Below are positions 47,980 to 62,000 of a stretch of DNA of 64,000 nucleotides, in pieces. Numbering within the stretch: position 1 is the first letter of the stretch; each line of letters begins with the position of its first letter. The stretch is taken from assembly GCA_028023455.1 (NCBI GenBank), contig JAQFVV010006197.1:19775254-19839253 (forward strand), read 5' to 3'. The notes under the pieces are model-generated. The model was not told the DNA's origin. It saw only the letters and a program-made list of their open reading frames with translations, and searched no databases. The stretch comes from Epiperipatus broadwayi (lineage: Eukaryota; Onychophora; Udeonychophora; Euonychophora; Peripatidae). Both the position numbers and the translations under genes were made by a program.

Positions 47980-49405
47980 CACCTGGGTCTCATTTTATGC
48001 GGTAGATAGGTTCCGCAGAAAACCTGCATTGAAAAAAATCGCACAAAAATAAACTTAACTTATCTTGAAAAAAGGGGGATAGGTTCCAAAATTTTCAAAA
48101 ATCACATAAAAGTAAAACAACAATGTAAACTTACTTTAAAATTCACATTAAAAAAAGGAAATAAAGTATGTCTAATAAAAATTTCAAATATTTGAAAAAA
48201 ATTGATATAAGACAAACTTTTTTTTATTAATTCAAAACAATTGTTTTTATGTGTAATTTATTTTACATTTTTTCATACATATTTTAATCATTATCGCTAT
48301 TTGACAATATGTGTTTCATTTATGAACTGGTAAGAAATCAGATTCATCACAAGAGAATGTACAACTAGCACCACCTTCAGTCTTGTGCTGTGTTAATGGT
48401 TTTCTATTGACCATGTAATCAGTGATTAAACTCATGCTGTTAGAGAATGCATTTCCACTAATGCAACTATATATGTATCACACTTGTAAGAGTGTGTTAA
48501 TAATGACTAATGGTTAAATTTTCTTTTATACACACATATATACATGGAGAAACTTTTAGACAGAAAAAAGTTACAAGTAAAATTTTTTAAAAACTTTTAA
48601 AGATATGTTCTTTTTAAGTAGAAATTAAAAGTTATAACTTTTTTCTGTTTAAAAGTTTCTTCATGTACATATGTATATAAAAGAAAATATAAATATACAC
48701 ATAAATAAAAACAGACACACAACTACTATTTAGCTCTCCTTGAAATTTAACAGCTTGTTCATTGCAGCAAACTCAGATTTCAGCATTTTGTCTCATACAT
48801 CAACATAAAATATATGATTAAATGATTATTACTGACCAAAAAATAATAAATTTGACAGATATTTTTGTTTACTACTGAAATAAATTTTAAATGTTCGCAT
48901 TTTGTTTCTATAAATATTAAAAAAATTAGATTGCAATCCAAATAAAAAGATTATAAGTTATCATTTCTAGAAAGATTATTTTCAGTTTACAAAATCTTTG
49001 TTATTTCTTATTACGTATTTTTTAAAAATTTAAAACAATATTTATTTATTTCTGTTATATCTAATAAAACATGTTTTAAAAGTTTAAAATTTTTGAATAT
49101 TTATTGCGATATTTTTATACTGTAAGTATAAGTAGATTGTTTACCTAGAAGCTAAGTTTCTAAATAGCTTCAGACCACATTCACGTTAGCTGCTAATATA
49201 ATGTTATATTTTTGAAGAAAAAAAAGTATTTCAAGTCAAAATAAATTATTAATAATTTATATTTCTTGATATCTAATAAATATAGTAAAATATGAACTTC
49301 TTTATTGCATAAAAAAAACCCACGTAAAAAGATATTATGCAGAAACACGAATCGCATAACTTCAAAATCACATTAAAAAAATCCGCATAAAACGAGACCC
49401 AGGTG
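47980..49405. mobile_element. TA-flanked TIR element (pogo/Tigger-like ends), copy 2
   Basis: Ends CACCTGGGTCTC with attttatgcg on the left and the inverted form (cgcataaaacgagacccagg) on the right. TA flanks both ends (47978-47979, 49406-49407). The left 350 bp align with copy 1 at 24271 through gatagataggttcc and attatcgctattt. It is longer than copy 1, partly through a nested hairpin at 48523-48690. No open transposase frame. Confidence 0.88.
48523..48690. repeat. Hairpin nested in TA element copy 2
   Basis: Arms around acttttagacagaaaaaagtt and its inverse (aacttttttctgtttaaaag), with a loop of about 40 bp. Absent from the corresponding part of copy 1. Confidence 0.8.
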
Positions 49406-49533
49406 TATATTAAATTAATTTTAATTACAATCAGTTCTCATACTTTGGTAAAGTTTCTTGTATTTTTAGAATATTTTAAAAAATAAATAAAAGGAAATAT
49501 TAAATAATACAGCTTCTAATCAGCCATATTGGA

Positions 49534-49599
49534 GGCCCCTGAAAAGTGATAATAAAAAAAACCCTAGCAAGTTTCTGGTTATGGGATTATTGTAAATAC
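49534..49599. repeat. Inverted repeat pair, right member
   Basis: Inverse of 47120-47182, including gcccctgaaaagtgataat. The inner edge reads ggcccctg, so CAGGGGC hAT-like termini face inward. The flanking bases are inverted instead of direct, however, so this is not a simple hAT with target duplication. Confidence 0.8.
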
Positions 49600-52053
49600 C
49601 TAAATTTGCCACTTTTGGCATTATAAATAAATTTGTTATTTTTGGTATTAAAAATATTTTTACTTTATCCTGCAGGTTTTTTCTTTCTCTACCTCACAAA
49701 TCCACTTGCATTCTGTTAATCAAAATATACTGCAAAATTAATCTTTTGAAGAATTTTTCTTTTAACTACTAATATTCAGTTTACATCATTGTATATTATG
49801 TCAAATCTATAAATTTTACTTAGCAAAAAAACTTTATTAAAGTAATCTTAATTAAAAATACCAGATGATACCACAACTAGTCTTTTAAAAACACATTCTG
49901 ATAATGTGTCTTCTTTTGAAAACATTTTGCATTGTCTTTGAATCCTAATTCACTATTTAAATTACAATCTTCACACTATCTTAAATACCAGAATTTATAA
50001 AAAAATTTTTTTTATTGCAGAATAGATACAACTGAAATGAAGGAGCCCCTATCAATTACTTAAAAACCAATCATAAAAGTTTGCTTGCATTGCTACACAA
50101 TGTTCATTGATTTACTTACACTATAATGGAGATTTCACTCAGTCTAATGTAAATACAATGTGATATTTAGTATTAGAATTGTTACAGATTGCATGCTATA
50201 TTCTCAAGGTACATGACATTCAATAATACATTGTTGAGATGGTAGTAAGTCATATACTTCTAAGTAATATTAAATAAAATAAGTTTTTATAGCTAGGAAA
50301 GATTCATTTACAGCAGATATTCTTATTTTGTTCAAAATTCAGAATTAATTAATTGCGAATTTGTAGATGACAATAAACAATAATGAATTTGAAACTTTAT
50401 TTATTTGGACAATTACTCATGATGATTATTGTTATTGTTGTCGACTATTTTGCTTTTGTACATAAACAAGATAAAATATATTGCTTGACAGTTAGATCAA
50501 TTCTCCTAAATCTAAAAAATAAAATAAAAAATTAACTCAGATAGTAGATGTATCACCAAGTAGTGATGGTAAGTTTTTTTTTTCTTTTAATTAATTAATA
50601 ACTTGAGATCAAAATTGATTTCACGTAAATAAGCCATTACAGAAACAGTTGATTGACAAGTAATACATTATCATCAGATGTTAGGTTATTCACTAGCCTA
50701 ATTACTAAATCTTAGGTTTTAATTTTTAAGTTTTTCATATTAAAATAATAGTAATAATAAAACAGCATTTTTTAAAAAAGTAGTCCGCTACAGACCAAAG
50801 ATCTTTCCAACAGGAATAATAAAGAAGGCAATATTTGTCAGGCTTGCAAATAGTTAGACAGAATATTTCAACAGTAGCTATAAATAACTGCTATCCATTT
50901 ACTGACCAAAGTTGGACTTAACTGGTTTGGTTATGGGCAGCTACATGAAAAAAAATCCGGAGGCTCTTGGAAAAAAAATTCATTCAGCCTGAATTCGAAT
51001 TCTATACGTATATATAATTAATACTAAAATATAATATTTAATTTCTTAAATTCTCATTTTTGAAATATCGTAAATGATAATATTTTCATAAATAAAAAAA
51101 TAAAAATCATTTTGAAAAAACAAAACAAAACAAGAACCCCTATCAGCTAAATTTTAATAATTCATACAATAACTTTCAGGAAATGAAATCTGAAAAAAAA
51201 AAGAATAATTAACTTTGGAAAAAAAAAAAAACAATCAAATGAGAAATGAAAAAAGAAAGTCAGCTGTTACACTAGGAAAAAGACAAAGAATAATTTTACT
51301 GTAATGGGATTCCACCCACCCCCCCTCCAATCCTCTTTAATTTTTATTTTGTCAACTCTTGAACAATTATAATCGGCCAGATTTTATTTATCTAACCTTT
51401 TTTTGGGAATAAGGGGGGGGGGGTATTAAAAAAAGTAAAATTTTTTATAATCAATATATTAAATGCTACTATTCCAGCTTTTTAACACAGCTTTACAAAA
51501 ATTCTTTTACTAAACTGAAACATGTTCACAGTATTATTACCTCTATATTTCCGTTTAATTTCTGCACATGAGTTATTGACATGTTATTACTTGTCCCTTT
51601 GCACTTACCCTTATATTATTTCAACTCTGTACTTTGCATGAGCACAGTTCTTAATCCTTCTTTTTTCTCCAATCACCTTTATTGCTTTCAACATTAACCA
51701 ATCAGCTAATCTTATTTTTCTTTCAATTTTTTAATCTCCTTGCAACCTCCATTTTAATTTGCAAACATATTCCAATAATACCCAATAATCTATTACTCAC
51801 TACGTAGCCTATGTTAAATCTTCTAACATTCTTCTTCCTGCTACTATGCAATTTCATTCTTTATTTTTTCTATCAAAACGGGTTAGTTATTCTTTTCCCA
51901 TTTTCTTACAATTATGATAAAAACAATTTATTTTTAGTAATACCATTTAGCGATGTCCATGTATCTCTTCTTCTTTTTTTATTGTATAAACTTTGTATCA
52001 TATTTCTTTTGTTGAATTAAAACTTTTTGTCACTGCAGAAATCTACTAGATTG
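49600..52053. other. AT-rich stretch with G and C homopolymers
   Basis: A C run at about 51311-51325 and an 11-G run at 51413-51423 stand out. A box-B-like gaattcgaattc at about 50993 may mark a SINE remnant. The frame at 51811-52020 (+) is hydrophobic with no domain. 51540-52020 is pyrimidine-rich on plus and might be the antisense of degraded LINE sequence. Confidence 0.45.
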
Positions 52054-52530
52054 TGATGTGATGTGATGTATTATGGCTTCTCCTTAAACGAAGACAAGAA
52101 TATCTCAGCAATTATGCTCAGATAAACCTGTTAGCCACTTTATTTTCCATTCCCCACTCTAAATTTACCCATAATCTACTTTATCCCATTTCCACAACAT
52201 AATCTTTGTCAACTCTATAACCTTTATATCTAAATCCCCCTTATCTTTTCCCAAACCCAGCATAAAAACCAATAATTCACTTTCTGTATAATCACTCTTT
52301 TCATATTTATTTTTCCACAACTTCATTATATGTACCCTTTCTGTTTTCAAACATTTACATTCAATTAACAAATGCCTAATATTTTCAATTCCTTCCTTAC
52401 ATAATTTACAAAATAAATCACCTATATTTTTCCATTTACATGAATATTCTTTTGTCAATCATTTGGATAATAACCATGTCTTTCTGAAATGATTATGTTT
52501 TACAAATTTCCATTTACTGGTAAATAATTG
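52054..52530 (-). pseudogene. LINE 3'-end fragment with zinc motif and satellite tail
   Basis: On minus, the open piece 52165-52458 reads FCKLCKEGIENIRHLLIEC, the Cys-x-x-Cys...His...Cys motif that ends many LINE ORF2 proteins. Upstream, RKTWLLSK precedes it with a stop between. Downstream on minus the sequence ends in a short tandem (tacatcacatcacatcaca, complement of 52054-52072), the kind of microsatellite tail seen on RTE/CR1-type LINEs. The reverse transcriptase itself is missing, so the clade is unsettled. Confidence 0.7.
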
Positions 52531-52645
52531 GGTAACTAGCTGAGTTGATCACAAACTATCTAACAAAATGGAAAAATTCTGTACATCTTTGGAACCAAGT
52601 TTTAGCCCGGTTTGAATTCAAATCCCAAATCGTGGGTATGGATGT
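52531..52645 (+). mobile_element. tRNA-derived SINE
   Basis: A good box A (tagctgagttgatc, 52537-52550) and a box-B-like ggtttgaattc (52609-52619) lie in order on plus. The spacing is longer than in a tRNA, so this is a SINE head and not a gene. Confidence 0.6.
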
Positions 52646-54599
52646 ATTAACTATATATAAAATATTTCACTTTATAAGTTGTAACTGATTTGCTTATATA
52701 AGTTTTGGTATATATGAATTACTAATTATTCTAAAATTTCATTGCATTTACTTATTTTTAAATAAAAATGAAAACTTTTAAAGCATTAAAAAAGAAACAC
52801 TTTTCTTAAAAAAAGTTTGAGCACTACATTAGCAGATGCTATTGCACTTTTAAAAAAAAAAACTTCCTGCCTAACGAAAACTCTGTTAGTGTTTTTTTTT
52901 TTTAAAAAAAAAAACTCATTCAAAAGTAAACAAGATGAAACAACCCCCAACTCATTAAATGTAAATAAACTTATAAACGGATATATCGCACTTAATTTGA
53001 ATTTTTTTTAAAATAAAAAAAAAGGTAGACTATGTCTAATGCTTAATACTAGACGAATAAAGACCTTTTTAATGTAATTATGCTTGCAGCATTTCTAGAT
53101 TTCATTCATAATTAACAACTGTAATATTTTTTAACGTCATCATTGAAAACCACATGTTAATGTAAGCTAAGTAGTTCACTCTCTCCTCCCGCACACAGTT
53201 TTTTTTTTAATCCAAGAAATTGTTATTCATATCAGGAAATTCGATTTCAGTATTAAAATAAACTCAACATTAAATTGATAAAAATTATAGTTTTAATAGC
53301 TTACCTTCTTTTTTTAAAAAAGAAATTAGATATGTCCCAATCTTGTTTAGTTAGAACTTCACGCTCAGTCTCTTTCACTAACATAATCCACTTAGACAGT
53401 AAATAATAATAACGAAACAAAGGTTTCTTGTTAGTAAAAAAAAAACACGCTGCTTCAGAACGTTATGTTCTACGTCATTTTACATACCCATTTTTAAAAA
53501 AGTTTATAAAAACAAGCAATCAAACAAAAAAAATTTAAAAAGTGCTTAAGGAAAATTGGCCAGAGGATGGCCAACGGAGTCATGTATGAAATGCAAAGAA
53601 GTTGTGCACATGTGCAATCACATGATCAAACAAAGCTCGCTCACGATTACAGATGGTATCGGAGAATAAATGAGACAAAAACTTGTTTAGATTTAAATGA
53701 ATTTAAAAAAGTAAACGAAACAATAATGCTAATATTTCTATTTCTTGGTTAAAATTTTATGAATATATACTTTACTTTTAATGGCATCTTATCTAAGTAT
53801 TAATAAATGATAAAATTTCGTTACTATTATTAAAAATAATAACAATCGAAAGATTCACCGCTCAGGAGATCATGTGACGTTATTACTAAATAATAATAAT
53901 GAAATGATAAAGATGCTTTTTGCAACATAGAATAATGTCATTGGGATTTCCGAGTCAAGTTCGAGCACGAAAACCGATCTCATTCTGAAAATCACAATCG
54001 GATTTATTATTTTAGAAAGCTGGCTCACAATTAAAATACAATTTAAAACAGCGACGATGAATGCTTAAATAGTAGATGAGTAATATATAATCTCCTCATG
54101 CAAGTTAAACGTAATGTTGAGTCGTTCTTCACCAAAACAATATCAGGAGTGCTAGTTATTATAATATTTGTCATAATCCCTTTCCCCAATTCCTCTAACA
54201 AAAACTTTTGTGAACTAACATTTTAATTCGTCCTCCACAAGTACACAAACTTTTTCATTTTCAACGATATATTCTGCCAAATTTTTATCTCCACAAATCA
54301 TTTTCTAAATTCATTCTTTTAATATTCTAATACCAACTATCTCTCTTCTTCTCAAATGATATATACATCCCGCTCTTAATCCGTAATTTTCTTAATTTCC
54401 AAACATTTTGTTCAGCATACATACTTATTATCATATATATTCATATCTGTAATCAAAACTAGCTGCTGCAGCCACTCACAAATAAGTATGCCCATCCCAG
54501 CTCCAAAAGAATGAATCATTTAAAAGAAAAAAATAAATTCATCTTTTCAAATTCTAGATTTACAGTAAATTAATGATTATATTACTTTTTGCAGTCCAA
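52646..54599. other. Mixed AT-rich stretch with CpG-bearing interval
   Basis: From about 53300 to 54130 CpGs are more frequent than in the surrounding sequence. The frame at 53567-53752 (+) is within this interval but has no domain. The 54140-54470 stretch reads like antisense of low-complexity LINE text, without a firm motif. No gene is supported. Confidence 0.45.
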
Positions 54600-55190
54600 A
54601 AAACAATTTGCACAATGTTTTTAATATTCGGAATAAACCTTGATTTATATAGCAATGTTGAAAAAACTAAAATTCTTTATCAGTAAGTAATGGAAAAAAA
54701 ATCCCTAGCAACTTTTGGCTTGGATGGTTATCAAATTGAGAATATGAACCAGTTTAAATACCTGGGTAGTTTTATAAATAAAAAGGTAGATTTAGATGTT
54801 GAAGAAAAACACAGATATTAATGTCCTGCTGCTACTAAGTTAACTAGATATAGAGTTGTTATTTTACCTAATTTATTGTATGAAATTGACAGTTCTATCA
54901 GAATAATACAAAGACATTAGATCAGTTTCATTTAAGAATGCTCTATAAAATTTTAAAATGCAATCATAAAAAACAATCAATCTTCAGCTTGCTAGGTGTT
55001 ATATACAATTGAATCCATGATTATAAAATCATGTCTTTTTAAAATTAGGCACATAAAAAAAAATAAACAATTGAAGACTTCCTAGAAGAGTGTTTTACGA
55101 TGAACCTGAGCATGACTTTCATGGAAGAGATACACCTTGTTTTCATTGTAAGGATTACATGCAATGCCAATTGTATCTATTGGTAATATA
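54600..55190 (+). pseudogene. RTE-like LINE RT thumb fragment
   Basis: On plus, 54747-54790 reads NMNQFKYLGSFINKKVD, the conserved FKYLGS block after the RT palm in RTE/CR1-type LINEs. ATKLTRYRVVILPNLLYEID follows, in the place of the usual LLYG segment, and then a shifted frame with DQFHLRMLYKILKC, as in the family's HxRxLRxIL block. Several stops and frame changes break it. The catalytic YxDD palm is not present upstream. Confidence 0.75.
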
Positions 55191-55639
55191 TGGAAGAAAA
55201 TAGAACACATTTATGAGTTAAAATTAAACATGTGTTGAGATATTTCTAGTTTTCTGCTGAAAAAACTAAAAGATAATAATATAAAACATCATGTAAAAAG
55301 AAAAATTAACCAACATGTACTATATATGGACATATTTATAATTCACAGATTGGTTTGTACAATCATAATAAAACTTATTTCTAGAATAATCTCTCTCGTT
55401 CTCTCCATTCTTCTTTTCTTTTTGGAATTAGAATATCCATACTCATTTATGAATGGGTGTTTATTATTTAATGTCATTAAGATAATATTCAATGGTTTTG
55501 GTGTCTGAGCAAAATAAAAATATTGCATACCTACTTTTCTTAAAAATTTGAAAATATTGTCAAAAAATGTTATAGTTAGTATAAATATATATGTTTTAGT
55601 TTAAAATGAATCTTATTAATTATAAAATAAAAAGCAAAC
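55191..55639. other. AT-rich sequence, no recognised feature
   Basis: Overlapping short frames on both strands at 55326-55528 have no domain. Confidence 0.5.
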
Positions 55640-56020
55640 TAGGGACCCTATGTAGTATTTTTAATAGTGGTATGTTTACAAATAGTCAAGTTTCTTTAAT
55701 CAGTTTTAATAAATGTAGTTATTTAATATCAATGAGGAGGGGAAATGTTTGAAATATAATTCCAAATTATGCAAATTTAATAATGGTAAATTGATAAAAA
55801 AAATGAATTAATCAAAAATTTTCCAATAAATAATGTTTGCATTAAATTATATTCTTCTTTTCTTAATAAGGACCTTTATGAAGTATTTTTAATTATTGTA
55901 GGCTTACAAATAACATGTGTTTCTTTTATTCAACTTTAAAAAATGTAATTATTTAATATTTAATTCAATTAAAAATTATACTAATATGGACCTTCTATGC
56001 AAAACATTTTTATGAATTTA
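55640..56020. repeat. Short diverged tandem repeat
   Basis: The motif rggacc.tatg.agtatttttaat begins at about 55643 and 55868, with a weaker partial copy near 55987. The following ttacaaata, tttctttwat and atgtarttatttaatat recur in the first two units, a period of about 225 bp. Confidence 0.65.
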
Positions 56021-59000
56021 AACTGACTACTCATTTGATATTTTCAATAGGTAAATAATGTTTGAATCTTGCTTAAGCAATCCATGTTCCAATTTTTTAT
56101 TAATTAAATAATCTTTTAAAGTAATATATAATACAAACCATTTTGATTTATCTTTATGGTCTATGTCTTGATATATTGCATAGAGGTGGTAACAACTTAT
56201 AAAAATAAAAGTGTGGTATTTGTTGAATTTCTTAGCTTTTAAATATTTTCATATTTATTTCAAATGCATGTCTGAATTTGATATTTCAGAGTGTATATAT
56301 TGCAGTATTCATGTATTATTTTTCATATCTAATAATATTTTAATGGGGAATAGGATTGTATTAAAAAAGTTAGTCCATTTCTTTCTGCATAGATGGGAAG
56401 ATAATTTAAAAAAAAAAAGGATTTTTATTATAATTGCTTTCCCTATATATATATTGAAAATATATTATTTTATAATGGAGAACTGTATGTATTATCCTAG
56501 ATATTATCCTGAGTGTAATAGATAAAAATTGCTAAAACTATTATGATGTAATAATTAGAATAATTAAAAGATAGCAAGAAAAAAAAAGTCACTGCAACAA
56601 TAATAAAATAGATCAATATAATCACATGATTTCATTGTTTTGATTATTTAACTACTTATATGGCAGAAAAAATGCAAATGCAAACTATGTGCATGCATAT
56701 GGAACAACTAATATTTGCGTAATACCTACAAATATTTTATTTACCAAAAAATTAATAAACACTACTTTCAAAATAAGAATGGTAGAAATATTAAACAAGA
56801 TTCTATCATTATCTTAATTACCTAATTAAAAACTTACTAAAACTAATATAAAACTTCATAAGCAGATAAAATCTTTACTTAAATAAATAGCTGTCAAACA
56901 TATTATTAGTGTTATTCATACTGTGTTTTGTCGATGACAGGGCTGTGATCACCTGTCACCAATGTCATTTTACACCCTGTTGCCAATATAGATACTAGTA
57001 CTAACAAAACAAAAGTAAAGAAAAACAAAAAAGGTATTTGACATTCTTTATATGAAATATCGCTAATATTAACAATAGACTTAAATTGGTGTACTAACTT
57101 TGTGTATTTTTCTTTAAACTTATTTAATTAATTGTCAAGTTATCAATAGCCAAAAGTGTGGACTTAAATCGAAAATACAAACTGTGAAGAGTGCCTGGTT
57201 TTCTAATATTTAAAAACAGTTATTGTATTTGTAAAGCTTAAAACATGAAGTGTCCTAAAATGAACAATTAGTAATTATATATATTAATCTGCTTAATTCA
57301 AATAAATATTAATCACGTCTTCCAAATATAAAAAAAAAAAACTTGTCTATTTTACTTTTGGCTATATAACAAAAAGCTCGGGCGTGCATGTGCACATACT
57401 TATCAGTGAACATGTTTATTAATAAGATCTGTCAACTGTTCAAATAAATGTTCCATTTTTTTTTTTTTTTAATAGGAATAATTATAGTCTTATTTAACAT
57501 CATTTTAATATGCCCTCTCCATTTTTTTTTATAAATAAGCTATGTATGTTAGGATAGAAAAGAATTGATTGATTCTTAAAGTAATTCTATATTCAAGCAC
57601 AAAATAATTTTGAAGCACTTCCCTATTATAATTTAGAAACCAGATGCTTAATAAAAATCAGTGACCTATTTTATTAATGCTATTTTTTTTCACAAGTAGA
57701 AAGATAAAGTGAAGGAGCTAGCAAATGTCATTTACCTACACATAACTTAAATATATATATTCGTTTTTATATATTTTTGTGGAAAAGGTATCCAAACAGA
57801 TATAAAAACAAAAGACCATACCATAAACAGTTTCAGTATATATAATGCACATGATAGTTTTTTTTTTCAAAATGCTCTATTGTAGTCTTTTTAATTGAAT
57901 GAATTTGATTTCCAATAGGAATGCCAGTTCATTCTATCACTACATAACATAAAGCAATCAATCAATTAAATAACTTACCTCTTGGAGAAGTTGCAGAGAA
58001 TAAAGCAGAAAAATCAGGAATTAATTGCTAAGTATTTGATAAACTATTTTGTTCCTATGATAAATCTGCTGATATTTAAATAACTGATTATAATAAGCCT
58101 GATTTCTTTATTTTGGAATAATTTCAAATATGACTTGAAGGTATCACAGTAAATATATTTTGTTTCACCTCTCAATCTCTTACTTTAATTAATGTGGTTA
58201 TCATGCAGTCTTCTGATAATTTTTCAATCAACTTAATTTTTTGGTGCAGCAAAAGAAAATTGTTTAATTTTTTTTTTTTTTAACTTGATTAAGATGGCTA
58301 AATTTGTTAGAACATAAAAATTTAATGTTTTGATAATTAATTATGTACAATGGTGATTTTTAAAAACTATACATATAACGCTTCTTTAAGACAAAATGTA
58401 TTATTGTGAAATAAAGATTTAAAAAAATATTATTACAGCTACTTTATTTTATACATATAGCCAGAAACATTGAAAAAAAAAATATGGAAATGACTTCTAA
58501 AATAAATGTTTGAAGAAACTAGATCTAATATATTAGGCCAAAATATTCATTCAAAAGTCTATCTATCATTTTACAAATACACAAATGATCCTAAATAATT
58601 TTTGTAGACCAAAAATTATTACATTTCTTTTAATCTCAGATATGTACTTTAAACTTCATTAAAAATAAAGTCTATCTATTAATGTTTATAAATTTACAGA
58701 AGAGTTTCTTTCTTTGTAATCATTACCTCCTACTAATCATAAACACAATCTTATATCTCTAGATATTATTACTTGTATTTCTATACAAACATTTGGCTAC
58801 TTTCACATAAAAAAATAAGTAAATTGCTCTTAATATGCATTTTGACAATATCTAGTATATCATTCAAATTAACCACCAATATTTGTGACACGCAGTATGC
58901 ACTTAAAATGATAAGAATATAAATGCCTCTTAAACAATCATAACAGCCTCATGACATTTATCTCCAGAGAAAACTGGCTATATACTATACATGATTACAA

Positions 59001-62000
59001 AATAGTCTTATTGCAAATGTGAAAATAAGTATCACCAACAAAAAAATTCTCTGGTTAGATATGAACAGTGACGAATAAGATGGAGAGTGAAAGAAAAAAA
59101 AAAACAGAATAAAAAAATTGCCAAGAAATTGACTTATTTAAATTACACCTGACCTCAAAATTATTAGGAATGTTAAACTACATACTATAGAACAACTTCT
59201 GAAAAAACCTTTTTCACTTAAAAGACAAATACTTTCCTAGTGATTGCAAATATCTTTTATCATTGCGTTATATTATGTAACTATTATTGCATCATACATA
59301 CATTAAAAAATTTCATCACTATTCCAATATTCTAAGTGTTGCAATGCATTATGCTTGGTGTTTCTATTTATTCCATGTGCTATTCTTATCTGTTGCTAGC
59401 TTTTCATTAAATATGTGCTGGTAGTTAAATTTAATTTTAAACAAACAATGAATCAATTATTTATCATTTATTGATTACATTAATCATTATTTTCTGTTTA
59501 ATTAGAAATTCAATAGCATCAGATTTTAAATTTTATATTATAGTATAGAGTTCATATCTTTAAGTTGTAGTGATAAACACTTTCCACACACAAATAAACT
59601 ATTAATTCTGAGTAATTTGAAATATAACAAAAATTCACCAATAAAATGTTCAGATTTTGTAAAATCCTTATAAAGTTTTTACAAAAACCAAATGTATGTT
59701 TAGAAAAGATTTTATATTCCTTAATGGACATATGTATACTGTTAATTAGTTTAATTGAAAATATTATTGAGAGTGATGAGCAGTCTATGCTGTTACTCAG
59801 ACAATGCAGAATATTTAGAGCAAGTTAGCCAATATTGCTGATCAACATATGTTAAAGGTTATGGTAGCTGCCTTGACAGTAATAAAATATAATTCAAAAT
59901 ACTACAAGATATGGACAAATCACTTATAAATATTTAAATCTATATTACGCATTAAAAACATACATTTGTTTATGGACATGTAATATTAATACATTCAACT
60001 TCAGTATGATTTCTCTTTAATCAAAATAAACAGATCAAATTACTATGTTGATATATACCCTATGATGACCCTCGTGTGTAATCAATAATAATTTAGCACT
60101 AAAACAATATAACTACATCACAATTATTATTATAATTATAGAAAAGCCAAAATATTTTTGCTATGATCATACAGGCCATATTGCTGTTATATATTCTATA
60201 AACAAGAGGCATAAATTATCTATGTTTAATAAGCTTGATAATTATATTAATCTTTAATTAATAGTAAGAGTTAGGTGGAAATAGTAAGTCTGTATTGAGA
60301 AGAAAAAATAAAAAACATAATCTCTATAATAGCTTAGGTGGTGCAGACAAAATTGTAGCCTTCCTAAATAAAAACTGCATATAGTTGATTAGGATACTAA
60401 TTCACGTGTACCAACAATGTTTTCACTTTTTTTTGGAAATTGAGAGTGTATGAAAAACAACCAGTTACATTTATGAGAAACTTGATCTTGATTTACATAA
60501 ATTTCCTAATTTATCCAAGTCTTGGCTCTGGCAGTGTACTATTCATCATACTATGAGATGATAGTAATGTAATGCTTAAAAATGATAGCAATTAAAAACA
60601 AATGATGAGCATTGAGATATTATCATCACATGAAACATCTGATAAACTGAGTACATAGTAGTTCATTTTGGATTAAGTGTGCAAACAATCGATGTCAATA
60701 TCAACATGATGCATAATTGCACATAATAATTAATTGTATTAAAAACATTTCAGACATATCAATGATTTCTAAGGTTAATTTGTTATTATTTAAATCTTGT
60801 TAATTTCACAATTTATATTCTAAATATTGGGTATAGCCATATTTTACTAATGCTTATTTATGCTTATGAAATATAAGTATCTAATAAAAGAGGAATCCAT
60901 AGCCTGGAAACTATAACAAAATATGAAAAGGTATGTAATGGAATTAACATAAAAGATAAAAAGTTAAATACACTGGTAAAAGAAAAAGTGGATTAATAAA
61001 TAATATTCAAAAAAATTAAGAGAATAAAATGATGCCAGGCTATACAAGTCAAAGAGATGGCAACTTCTATTTAACTGATAAATTGAATCACAAAATATTA
61101 TACAAATCTAAAAAAAAAAAGACTAGATATAAAATGGATAATAAGTGAGTTTGATAAAGTGATGTAGAAAATAAAAGCTAACTAAATAATATTTAATAGA
61201 AAATCAGCATGCATATTGCAGATTAACATAGTAAAGAATGTAGACATATATTATGGAATTAACATGTAGGAATCAAAGTAAAATAAGTCAATTCTGAACA
61301 ATGTTGAAAGAATTTGAAATGGACCCAGGCTGCTCAATTTAAAGAAAAGACAACAAATTTACAACTAAAATCTTAAATTAGATACTATGAGATTGGGAGA
61401 GGGGGTGATTAATAAAAAATCTTATACAAGATGAATAAATAGAGTAGATTGGTAATGTTTAAAAATTATGATAACAATATAATAAATACCTCAGAATAAA
61501 TGAAAATTTTATATTTAAATTCTAGTTAGTAACAATAATCCTGCTTTAGCATATAAAATATATTTTTTAATTTTTGGTTCCTCTAGTTTTGTAAATTAAA
61601 AAATTGTTAAAAAGATTCTGTAATAAATAGCATGACTTCACCAAAGAGGAGGAGATTACTAATTCAGAAAATTGCCTTAAATGCAATGTTCACTGTCATT
61701 AAGTCTGTCTATTAATTTAATTGATTAGAAGATCTTACTACAAATTTTAAATTCAATAACATTAGAGTATAAGCAGTTCACTTCAAGAACAATAAATCAT
61801 ATCTTTAATCTATTATTATTTAAAAAAATATTAACAATTCTGAATGAGATATTACATCAAAGCTACTATTGTTCATCTTTTTTATTACTAAATAAAAATT
61901 AGTTCTATTTATTTAAAACATCAATATAAATTAATTGATATATTAGATCTTAGTCATTGAAAGTAATTCCTAATTTCTTTTATATGATTATTTATTTGCT

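Noticed and set aside
53567-53752. 61-codon plus frame in a CpG-bearing interval
   Set aside because: There is no domain, and although it starts with ATG nothing around it resembles a gene. It is noted only as part of the surrounding stretch.
56211-56525. 104-codon plus frame
   Set aside because: It starts with GTG, has AT-driven composition and shows no recognisable domain.
57130-57372. Possible MITE with atagccaaaagt ends
   Set aside because: The inverted match is only about 12 bp with no target duplication or second copy, which is too weak in this base composition.
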